Shown here piece by piece: positions 1-5,013 of a stretch of DNA of 5,190 nucleotides; the stretch's first letter is position 1; every line of letters starts with the position of its first letter. Under the pieces are notes generated by a model. That model was not told where the DNA came from. It did no database searches and worked only from the letters and a program-made list of their open reading frames with translations. This stretch comes from Akkermansiaceae bacterium (GTDB lineage Bacteria; Verrucomicrobiota; Verrucomicrobiia; Verrucomicrobiales; Akkermansiaceae), in the NCBI GenBank assembly GCA_029288115.1, contig JARFPV010000138.1, positions 1 to 5,190 on the forward strand. Direction: 5' to 3'. The position numbers and the translations under genes are program-made.

Positions 1-30
1 GCGGAACTGGTGTGACTGCCTAAAGTGCAT
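1..30 (-). CDS. Putative toxin gene, 5' fragment (first 10 codons), partner of the antitoxin-like gene
   Basis: An ATG at 30 opens a frame (MHFRQSHQFR) that stays open to the window edge and overlaps the last 11 nt of the preceding antitoxin-like gene in another frame. Short overlaps of this kind are usual in type II toxin-antitoxin operons, where the toxin (often RelE/ParE or PIN type) follows the antitoxin and is translationally coupled to it. A weak purine-rich stretch (TTGAGAAAA) precedes the ATG. Ten residues cannot identify a family, so the toxin role is inferred only from position and overlap. The frame could be fortuitous. Confidence 0.35.
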   Translation of the reverse strand, partial: MHFRQSHQFR

Positions 31-220
31 GTTTTTTTCTCAAGTCAGCCATGACTTCCCGGGAGTCGTAAGTTTCCATGTCTCCAGACTGGACGGCATC
101 ATGGATCTTTTTTGCACGCAGGTCGCGGAGCCTTTCCCAAACCTCGTGCAATACCTCTTCCTGATCCTTTTCAGGAAGCGGGAGAAGTTCATTGGAAATA
201 CGTTCGGCTATGGCTGTCAT
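20..220 (-). CDS. Small antitoxin-like protein (putative type II toxin-antitoxin module)
   Basis: Encodes 66 residues, highly charged and apparently all helical, with no signal peptide or membrane segment. The N-terminal half (about residues 4-32) has the pattern ISNELLPLPEKDQEEVLHEV, resembling the 'LP..eq.eV...i...L' helix of small addiction-module proteins. The C-terminus (SREVMADLRKKHAL) resembles the 'EEVMa.Lr' tail through which RelB/Phd/addiction-module antitoxins contact their toxins. The expected role is to neutralise a toxin encoded just downstream and to repress the shared promoter. The family is assigned by eye from these patterns, not by search. The ATG at 220 is the only start giving this length. 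It has no well-spaced Shine-Dalgarno: AGGGAG at 235-240 lies 14 nt away and would fall upstream of the predicted transcript start. The gene lies just beyond a strong terminator (272-305), so it needs its own promoter. Confidence 0.6.
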   Translation of the reverse strand: MTAIAERISNELLPLPEKDQEEVLHEVWERLRDLRAKKIHDAVQSGDMETYDSREVMADLRKKHAL

Positions 221-228
221 GCTAGGGC

Positions 229-257
229 ACTATACTCCCTGTTACTTAGGGTGACAA
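229..257 (-). promoter_or_regulatory. Predicted sigma70-type promoter of the antitoxin-like gene
   Basis: On the minus strand TTGTCA (252-257, one mismatch to TTGACA) and TATAGT (229-234, one mismatch to TATAAT) are separated by exactly 17 nt. Transcription would begin near 221-223, placing the ATG at 220 at or within a few nucleotides of the 5' end, so the mRNA would be leaderless or almost so. The -35 box lies inside a palindrome (247-262). Both boxes and the spacing are seen directly; activity is inferred. Confidence 0.55.
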
Positions 258-262
258 CCCTA
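247..262. promoter_or_regulatory. Perfect inverted repeat over the -35 box, candidate autoregulatory operator
   Basis: TAGGGT-gaca-ACCCTA is a perfect 6-bp inverted repeat with a 4-bp centre. It covers the predicted -35 element of the antitoxin-like gene completely. Antitoxins commonly repress their own operon by binding palindromes overlapping the promoter, so this is a natural operator candidate. The symmetry is observed; binding is inferred. Confidence 0.4.
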
Positions 263-271
263 TAGCTTCGC

Positions 272-305
272 AAAAAACCCCACGCCCCAGTGACGGGGAG
301 TGGGG
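272..305 (-). terminator. Intrinsic terminator (copy 1), downstream of the large haem-protein gene
   Basis: Read on the minus strand, CCCCACTCCCC (295-305) pairs with GGGGCGTGGGG (278-288) in an 11-bp GC-rich stem with one mismatched position and a 6-nt loop, followed at once by six Ts (272-277). It is the first strong terminator after the stop codon at 540, so it should end the large gene's transcript, giving a 3' UTR of about 235 nt. Compared with copy 2 (4009-4042) the stem is identical. The two hairpin differences are the outermost loop bases, and a third lies in the U-tract, which is cleaner here (TTTTTT against TATTTT). Confidence 0.85.
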
Positions 306-397
306 TTCGAAGGTTGGTTTCTGTCCCTTACTTGCGACGGCGCAGGACCTGTCGCGCCATCTATTCGCGCCATAGCCTTTGGCGTAGGCGGAAGCCG

Positions 398-436
398 TTA
401 TTTACGGCGACGGAGGATCAGGGCGAGACCGCCGAG
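398..436 (-). pseudogene. Remnant 3' end of a PEP-CTERM gene (last 12 codons and stop)
   Basis: The minus strand encodes LGGLALILRRRK followed by TAA at 398-400, the same residues that end the intact PEP-CTERM protein at 4135-4818. The codon just upstream is TAA (437-439), and no PEP motif or body sequence can be found further upstream, so the gene itself is missing. The three nucleotide differences from the intact tail (428, 431, 434) are all synonymous third-position changes. This suggests the tail evolved under selection in a functional paralogue before being stranded here. It has no start and cannot be expressed as a protein. Confidence 0.75.
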
Positions 437-437
437 T

Positions 438-539
438 TATACGCTAGTGCATAGCCGACATTCGACCCAGTGGGTGTGCGGAAGCTGTGTTCCATTTCGA
501 TGATTACCGGTCATCATTTTTTCTTTGGTATTGAGCCGC
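438..539. other. Intergenic stretch between the large gene and the repeat, no gene seen
   Basis: This forms the first part of the large gene's 3' UTR. It shows no credible coding signal and no similarity to sequence next to repeat copy 2. Two small symmetries occur: the palindrome ACCCAgTGGGT (465-475) and a 5-bp stem GATGA/TCATC (499-503 with 511-515). The stem is followed on the plus strand by A and six Ts (517-522). It resembles a weak plus-strand terminator, but no plus-strand gene would need it. Confidence 0.6.
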
Positions 540-3500
540 TTACAAAGATTTCAGATAAGCCACGAGGTCTCTGATATTACTGACGCCGATCACATCCTTT
601 AAATCAGGCATCATCCCCTGCGTTTTTGATCGGGATTTAATATCAGCGAGAGCGAGTATTTCTTGCTTTCCATTCGGTAATTTAAGAGTCAGCTGAGTCT
701 TGCTCTCATGCATAATGATCGCCGTGATGCTACGGCCATCTTTCATCACAACTGTGGCTGTTCCGTAGCCGGGCACCACCTCGGCCTGTGGATCGATGAT
801 CGATTGCAAGAGAGATTCGCCGCTCCGCAATTTCCCGATCCCCTGCAAGCTCGGCCCCACCCGCTGGTCCTCTTTTTTGAGTCCATGGCATTTGGAGCAG
901 AGCGCCTGGGCATTATTTAGAAAAACATGCTTACCCCGAACAGGATCCCCACCCTCAAGTGCGAGCTGGAATTTTGCCAACGGACCTCGAGCTGCTACCG
1001 ATGCATGGTATGCCTGCAACGGCCCTTGCAGGAGTTTGTTTGTTTGAGCCGATCGAGTGACGGCCTGCAGCACATCCAGCTGCACCGCTGGCGCGATCTT
1101 CCCAGCCTGAAGGTCCTTTAATAAGGACAGCATGATTTGTCCGCTGGACTTCAGGCTGGCTAGCAATTTGATCGCATTCTGCAACTCCGGAGTGTCTTTC
1201 GAATGCCTGAGGGCATGCAGCAAATAATCTTCAACTGGCTTCGTGACGGCATTGGCTGCCAGCAACTCCTCTGCTGCAGTCACACGAAGCATTGCCGAGT
1301 CGGTTTTCAATGCAGCGATACCCGGTTTGATAAACTTTTTAGCATCCTGCTGGCGCAGCCATCGCAGCCATGCCTGACGAATGCTGACATGGGCACCGGC
1401 ATCCATCACACAAGCAACGGCTTGCTGCCAACGTGCGTCTGATGGCGCCAACTGGCTCAGAACCGCAATCGCCTTCCGGGCGACCTTCAGGTCCTTGTCC
1501 CGCGTCAAATCCCAGAATGCAATATCCAAGCCAGCCTCAAGCTCTGGCAAGCGACCAGCCGCGACAGGAAAGTGCCGACCATCCACCAGGTCCAAGGAAG
1601 CGGATTCCGTCCAGAACCGTAAGGTGTTCAAGGCTTCGACGCGCTCCAAGGGTTTGATCTTTTTTGAAACAGCAAACGCAGCAATGCGTTTGGCCGCAGC
1701 CAAGTCCGCCAGCCTACGGTTCGCAGCCAGCGCCCTAATATTCACAGGGGTGCTACGGTCTGGAGAGAGCAGCTTAGCCACGGCAAGGAACACGCCGGGA
1801 TGCGCCGCAAAGGTGGCTGGTGTCGCTTCATCATAAATCGCACGCACGGCATCCGCACGCACCTGCTCGGAATCATCATTTAAAAATGCAGATAGCTCCT
1901 GGACCGCATGCTGATTTCTCAGGGCAAGCACGGCAGCGATACGCAGCGCCTCTGATGGATGATTCGAGAAAGCTTGCAACTGCTGGGCAGAAGCGACAGC
2001 AGTCAGCCCGGTTACACCTGCATGGCGTAATACGGGAATCTCATTGTTTGCCTCCACGAGAAGTTTGACTAACAAATCAAACGACTTTGGATTTTTCACT
2101 TTCCCCGAGGCAATCGCAGCCATCATTTTGACACGTGGGGACGCATCTTGAATGAATTGAAGCAAGACTTCATCGGGGTCAAATCGAAGGTCGCCAGCCC
2201 AACGCGCAACTTGGGCACGCAATTCCGGATCGGCATCTGCGCTCAAGGTTTGCAACACCTCACGGTCTTTGAACTTAAGTTGCCCGAGACCCCAGAGGCA
2301 GTGCAAGCGCTGGAGTTGGGGTGCATTGCGGTTCATGAGCAAGGCCTTGAGTGCAGCCGACTCCTTACGTCTAACCAATTCGAATTGGGCACCCTGCCGA
2401 ACCCTTCTGTCGTCCGCGCCGAGGTACTGTAACAAATCATCCTTGGTTTCAGACCCGAATCCTTTCGCCAGAAGTTTCTCCAGCTTACTCGCGGCGCGTG
2501 CAGCTGCGGCCGATTGCTTTGTATTTTGCAAAGCCCACAAAGGACTCTTTCCTCCGCGAGGTTGCCACAGGACAAAATACAGACGCCCGTCCGGGGCGAA
2601 ATTTGAAGCCAAGACCTGCGCGCCCAGCCCCTGAATCAAAACGGATTCCTGCTGGCGCTTAAAGCTCGCACCATCGGAGACCATTTTAAAAGCGCGTATC
2701 ATCCCTTTCCCGCCTAACAAAAAATGATCCTTATACTTCCCACCCAGCGCAAGCCCCGGCTGAAAAGAAAAAGACGCGGGTGCGTTCCAGCTATTTTCAA
2801 TCGCAGGAAGTAGATGCGACGGCTGCCCGGCATGAAATGGCTTCCACATCAATTCGGCCAACCAAGGATTGTAAAGGTCATCACGCGCGGCGCGGATCAG
2901 GCCGTTCGACTTCCGGTATTGGTAATAGTTTCGCCATCCTGAATCCGAGCCTTCCACCAGATAAACCAGGCGTTCGCGCTCGCCTTGGAAATCGGCGTCG
3001 TGGTCGATTGAGAAAATATTCCCGTAGTTATCGAAATCGAAATACTGGCAGTTGCGCAAGCCCGAGGCGTAGATTTCCAATTCCGATCCATCGAGATTCG
3101 ATCGCAGGATGGTTCCCGAATCAGGCTCGGACACGACTTCCCCATTTTTGCCCACGACGTGCATGCCGCGGTCGCCCATACTCCAATACAGCTTCCCGTC
3201 GTAGCCGACGATCACACTGTGCAGGTCATGGTTGCCATAGCCGAAGTGAGGGGCAAATCCATGTGCAATACTTTCCCTTTGGTCCGCCCGACCATCACCA
3301 TCGCTATCGCGCAGCTTCCATAGATCAGGAATGACCGTCGCATACACATCCCCGTCCCACGGAAGCACGCTGTGCGCAATTCCCGTCACCAAGTCATTAA
3401 AGCCATCGGCAAAAAGTGTTTTGCTGTCAAAAACGCCATCCTGATCGCGATCGTGCAGGGTGTAGATTTTTTCACTGCGCACCTTCAAGTCTGCCAGGTC

Positions 3501-3881
3501 GACTTTGCCATCGCCGTTCAGGTCCCTTACCCCCTGACGTTTGGCGATTTTCTGGGAGTAATGGGTCTCAATCCAACGCTTTTTTTCCGCAACACTATCC
3601 AATGCCATATCCTGCTCTAGCAAGAAACCTGATTGAATAATACTGATCTCCTCCTTCATCTGCCGGATGGTATCCGTGACATAAACCGTGCCGTCATGGC
3701 TTATTCCCACGCCCAAAAGGCGCCTGGGCATCGCCTCCTTCACCATCAGCGGCTGCGCAAGCAAACCATCCAAGCCCTCCAGGCTGCCGGGGATGGGCCT
3801 CGTCTCCTCACCCATCAGCACGGAGGTGCCGACTATGAGCGGTAACACCCAAGCGAGTAAGATAAGCTTCATTGTTTTCAT
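540..3881 (-). CDS. Large secreted PVC-type c-type cytochrome: dehydrogenase-like propeller, HEAT repeats, haem domain
   Basis: Encodes 1113 residues counted from the ATG at 3881. Residues 1-24 form a signal peptide (KLILLAWVLPLIVG core), so the protein acts outside the cytoplasm. Residues about 35-455 resemble the Planctomycetes/Verrucomicrobia membrane-bound dehydrogenase domain, a soluble quinoprotein-like propeller. It has Asp-rich loops at D120-D131 (dockerin-like), D144-D152 and D192-D200, NHDLHS at 217-222, and a conserved GNIFSIDHDADFQGERER stretch near 287-304. Residues about 460-960 are helical HEAT-like repeats. Residues about 975-1113 form the family's haem domain, with C995-S-K-C998-H999 binding haem c and M1090 or M1091 in GMMPDL as likely distal ligand. 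Oxidation of a sugar or other substrate with electron transfer to the haem is the usual assumption for the family; the substrate is unknown. The protein appears complete. A Shine-Dalgarno favours the fourth codon (3872) as the real start. It has its own promoter and ends at terminator copy 1. Confidence 0.92.
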   Translation of the reverse strand: MKTMKLILLAWVLPLIVGTSVLMGEETRPIPGSLEGLDGLLAQPLMVKEAMPRRLLGVGISHDGTVYVTDTIRQMKEEISIIQSGFLLEQDMALDSVAEKKRWIETHYSQKIAKRQGVRDLNGDGKVDLADLKVRSEKIYTLHDRDQDGVFDSKTLFADGFNDLVTGIAHSVLPWDGDVYATVIPDLWKLRDSDGDGRADQRESIAHGFAPHFGYGNHDLHSVIVGYDGKLYWSMGDRGMHVVGKNGEVVSEPDSGTILRSNLDGSELEIYASGLRNCQYFDFDNYGNIFSIDHDADFQGERERLVYLVEGSDSGWRNYYQYRKSNGLIRAARDDLYNPWLAELMWKPFHAGQPSHLLPAIENSWNAPASFSFQPGLALGGKYKDHFLLGGKGMIRAFKMVSDGASFKRQQESVLIQGLGAQVLASNFAPDGRLYFVLWQPRGGKSPLWALQNTKQSAAAARAASKLEKLLAKGFGSETKDDLLQYLGADDRRVRQGAQFELVRRKESAALKALLMNRNAPQLQRLHCLWGLGQLKFKDREVLQTLSADADPELRAQVARWAGDLRFDPDEVLLQFIQDASPRVKMMAAIASGKVKNPKSFDLLVKLLVEANNEIPVLRHAGVTGLTAVASAQQLQAFSNHPSEALRIAAVLALRNQHAVQELSAFLNDDSEQVRADAVRAIYDEATPATFAAHPGVFLAVAKLLSPDRSTPVNIRALAANRRLADLAAAKRIAAFAVSKKIKPLERVEALNTLRFWTESASLDLVDGRHFPVAAGRLPELEAGLDIAFWDLTRDKDLKVARKAIAVLSQLAPSDARWQQAVACVMDAGAHVSIRQAWLRWLRQQDAKKFIKPGIAALKTDSAMLRVTAAEELLAANAVTKPVEDYLLHALRHSKDTPELQNAIKLLASLKSSGQIMLSLLKDLQAGKIAPAVQLDVLQAVTRSAQTNKLLQGPLQAYHASVAARGPLAKFQLALEGGDPVRGKHVFLNNAQALCSKCHGLKKEDQRVGPSLQGIGKLRSGESLLQSIIDPQAEVVPGYGTATVVMKDGRSITAIIMHESKTQLTLKLPNGKQEILALADIKSRSKTQGMMPDLKDVIGVSNIRDLVAYLKSL

Positions 3882-3884
3882 CCT
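3881..3884 (-). promoter_or_regulatory. Shine-Dalgarno AGGA favouring the start at 3872
   Basis: The minus-strand reading is ACAGGATGAAAACAATGAAG. AGGA overlaps the first ATG (3881), so it cannot serve it, but lies 8 nt before the second in-frame ATG (3872), an ideal spacing. The shorter protein begins MKLILLAWVL and keeps a complete signal peptide of about 21 residues, giving 1110 residues in all. Confidence 0.5.
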
Positions 3885-3908
3885 GTAAAGGGCGTCTATT
3901 CAATAGCA

Positions 3909-3936
3909 ATTATGGCTTGGCAAGCGCATGGGACAA
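3909..3936 (-). promoter_or_regulatory. Predicted promoter of the large haem-protein gene
   Basis: On the minus strand TTGTCC (3931-3936, four of six consensus bases) and CATAAT (3909-3914, five of six) are 16 nt apart. Transcription would start near 3902 and leave a leader of about 20-30 nt before the ATG at 3881 or 3872. The spacer contains an 11-bp palindrome, GCTTGgCAAGC (3915-3925), and a second, CTATTcAATAG (3896-3906), spans the likely start point. Either could be an operator. Elements are seen by eye and activity is inferred. Confidence 0.42.
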
Positions 3937-4008
3937 GGAGCAATCAGGTAAACGAATAATCTCTCCCCCTTCACTCGGGAACGGGCACAGCCACAGGCAT
4001 GTAGGAAG

Positions 4009-4042
4009 AAAATACCCCACGCCCCGGTGATGGGGAGTGGGG
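4009..4042 (-). terminator. Intrinsic terminator (copy 2) of the PEP-CTERM gene
   Basis: On the minus strand CCCCACTCCCC (4032-4042), a 6-nt loop and GGGGCGTGGGG (4015-4025) form an 11-bp stem with one mismatched position, followed by TATTTT. It lies 92 nt after the PEP-CTERM stop codon and just before the region holding the large gene's promoter, so it should separate the two transcripts. The U-tract is interrupted once, making it slightly weaker on paper than copy 1. Confidence 0.85.
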
Positions 4043-4174
4043 TTCGAAGGTTGGTTTCTGTCCCTTACCTGCGACGGCGCAGGACCTGTCGCGCCATCTA
4101 TTCGCGCCATAGCCTTTGGCGTAGGCGGAAGCCGTTATTTACGGCGACGGAGGATCAGGGCGAGGCCACCTAGT
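4009..4174 (-). repeat. 166-bp direct repeat, copy 2 (3' end of the intact PEP-CTERM gene)
   Basis: This is the partner of 272-437, 3737 bp away in the same orientation, with seven mismatches and no gaps. Here the repeat is part of an intact gene: it starts inside the hydrophobic sorting tail and runs through the stop, the 3' UTR and the terminator. The UTR part contains a 6-bp hairpin CCTGCG-acgg-CGCAGG (4068-4083), one pair of which is lost in copy 1 (position 332). On the minus strand it also contains two ATGGCGCGA copies 13 bp apart. Confidence 0.93.
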
Positions 4175-4818
4175 CCAAGAAGGGCAGCCGATGATGGCTC
4201 GGGAATTGGCGTGATCGTTAGGTTGTCGACGATGAGCCCCTGATCGTCCGTCTCAGAGTCCACGAGAGACTCGATCTCGAGCAGAGTCCCATCGTTATCC
4301 GCGGTAAACACAAAGCTGCCGAGGGACACACTGGGGACTTCGTTTCCAGCTTGGTTGGTGACAAAATCGCTCTCATTTCCGGTGAAGGAGAACTCTGAAG
4401 CGCCGCCGTCCACATTAACGGTGAACTCGATGGAGAAGTCGTCGAGGTCACCATTGACCCGAAGCACGGAGTAGGAGAAATCAACCTGATACTGCTGACC
4501 GTTCACCGTGTCCGTGACGGTCTGAGACGCTTTGCTATTCAGATTAGGAAGGTTCAGCCATCGTGAGCCATCGGCTGCCGTAGGGACAGGTACTACTCCA
4601 TAATTCAGCCCCTCGGTCCATGAAGTGGCTCTCACACCGATGTCCCACGCGTCAATATCCGCGCTCGCCACAATCGGCGAGCTGTTGATACCCATGCTCA
4701 GACCACTCCCGTTTTCGAAACTGCCATTCAGTGTGGCGAGGGTCGCTGCACTTACGGATCCCATTGTTCCTGCGGCGATGAGGGCCGCACATGTTATTGT
4801 TTTTTTCATGGTTTTCAT
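4135..4818 (-). CDS. PEP-CTERM sorting-domain exported protein
   Basis: Encodes 227 residues from the ATG at 4818. Residues 1-24 form a signal peptide (basic MKTMKK, hydrophobic ITCAALIAAGTMG, cleavage expected after SVSA). Residues 25-203 are beta-rich, acidic and cysteine-free after export. NGSFENGSG (31-39), W58, the AADGSRWLNL block (81-90) and the QTVTDTVNGQQYQVDFSY strand pair (99-116) resemble the galactose-binding-like fold of DUF642 or 'choice-of-anchor C' proteins; this is a tentative match. Residues 206-208 are the PEP motif, then a hydrophobic helix (about 211-222) and the basic end RRRK. PEP-CTERM proteins are processed by an exosortase and placed in or beyond the outer envelope, often with exopolysaccharide; no exosortase gene lies in this window. 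The frame stays open to a GTG at 4854, but the extra 12 residues (MRWETNKTNKKT) would only lengthen the signal peptide. A further ATG at 4809 is also possible. No convincing Shine-Dalgarno precedes any of the three. Confidence 0.9.
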   Translation of the reverse strand: MKTMKKTITCAALIAAGTMGSVSAATLATLNGSFENGSGLSMGINSSPIVASADIDAWDIGVRATSWTEGLNYGVVPVPTAADGSRWLNLPNLNSKASQTVTDTVNGQQYQVDFSYSVLRVNGDLDDFSIEFTVNVDGGASEFSFTGNESDFVTNQAGNEVPSVSLGSFVFTADNDGTLLEIESLVDSETDDQGLIVDNLTITPIPEPSSAALLGLGGLALILRRRK

Positions 4819-4821
4819 GGT

Positions 4822-4843
4822 TTTTTTGTTAGTTTTGTTAGTT
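4822..4843 (-). repeat. A-rich leader with tandem CTAACAAAA repeat before the PEP-CTERM start
   Basis: The minus strand reads CTAACAAAA twice in direct succession, followed by more As and then ACC and the ATG at 4818. There is no Shine-Dalgarno at normal spacing; the only purine-rich stretch (GAGATGGGAAA) lies more than 20 nt away. A-rich, unstructured leaders can support initiation without strong Shine-Dalgarno pairing, which may be the case here. Confidence 0.45.
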
Positions 4844-4873
4844 TCCCATCTCACAGATGACTTGTCTGCTCGA

Positions 4874-4916
4874 GTGGGTCAGAAATCACCTGCAACTCAA
4901 ATCACCTGCAACCCAC
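4874..4916. promoter_or_regulatory. Two tandem 14-bp direct repeats inside an inverted repeat, candidate regulator site
   Basis: AAATCACCTGCAAC occurs at 4883-4896 and again at 4899-4912, a 16-bp period. The pair is enclosed by GTGGGT (4874-4879) and ACCCAC (4911-4916), which are reverse complements, the second overlapping the end of the repeat. The element lies about 55-100 bp upstream of the PEP-CTERM start. Direct repeats in a promoter region often bind a dimeric or cooperatively binding regulator. No -10/-35 pair near it is convincing, so the role is inferred from position. Confidence 0.4.
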
Positions 4917-4974
4917 GTAGATCGTAGCTAAAACATGCGATCACATCTTGGCGAATTCGGACATTCTTTATGAT

Positions 4975-4999
4975 AAATACGCCACTTCATGACGTTTTT
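4975..4999 (-). terminator. Weak terminator-like hairpin after the oxidoreductase gene
   Basis: On the minus strand AAAAACGTCA and TGGCGTATTT flank a 5-nt loop (TGAAG). Ten positions oppose, nine of them paired including one G-U wobble, with one A-A mismatch. The sequence then continues with AT-rich bases. It lies 15 nt past the oxidoreductase stop at 5014. The short GC core and the lack of a separate U-run make it weak. Confidence 0.3.
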
Positions 5000-5013
5000 G
5001 TCCTAGCCGAAGA

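Larger units (their letters stand above)
272..437 (-). repeat. 166-bp direct repeat, copy 1 (PEP-CTERM 3'-end module)
   Basis: Aligns without gaps to 4009-4174 with seven mismatches (276, 289, 294, 332, 428, 431, 434), about 96% identity, including 95 consecutive identical bases at 333-427. In transcript order it holds the last 12 codons and stop of a PEP-CTERM gene, a 3' UTR, and a complete terminator including its U-tract. Similarity stops abruptly inside the coding tail on one side and at the end of the U-tract on the other. No transposase, terminal inverted repeat or clear target duplication accompanies it. Confidence 0.93.

Noticed and set aside
300..503. Plus-strand open frame of 67 codons with a twin at 4037-4243 sharing its first 46 residues
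   Set aside because: The shared part is simply the direct repeat read antisense through the PEP-CTERM tail, UTR and terminator stem. No ribosome binding site is evident, the ends diverge exactly at the repeat boundary, and the arginine runs are the complement of coding sequence.
499..526. Plus-strand intrinsic terminator
   Set aside because: A 5-bp stem with a following T-run exists, but no plus-strand gene ends here and the stem is weak, so it was only mentioned in the intergenic entry.
1381..1836. Plus-strand frames of 151 codons here and 184 codons at 2780-3334
   Set aside because: Both are antisense to the large gene, are Ser/Arg/Ala-rich with low-complexity composition, and lie opposite continuous well-formed protein sequence.
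3910..4110. Minus-strand open frame of 66 codons between the PEP-CTERM and large genes
   Set aside because: It runs through the terminator stem, the repeat and the predicted promoter, and shows no domain or ribosome binding site.
272..4174. Composite transposon or insertion-sequence pair
   Set aside because: The repeats contain a gene tail, UTR and terminator, have no transposase or terminal inverted repeats, and show no target duplication.
4883..4912. CRISPR-like array
   Set aside because: There are only two 14-bp units separated by 2 bp, with no spacer-length gaps and no cas genes.
4936..4945. Near-palindrome TGCGATCACA resembling a CRP half-site pair
   Set aside because: The spacing does not match a TGTGA-N6-TCACA site and nothing else supports a CRP-type regulator.
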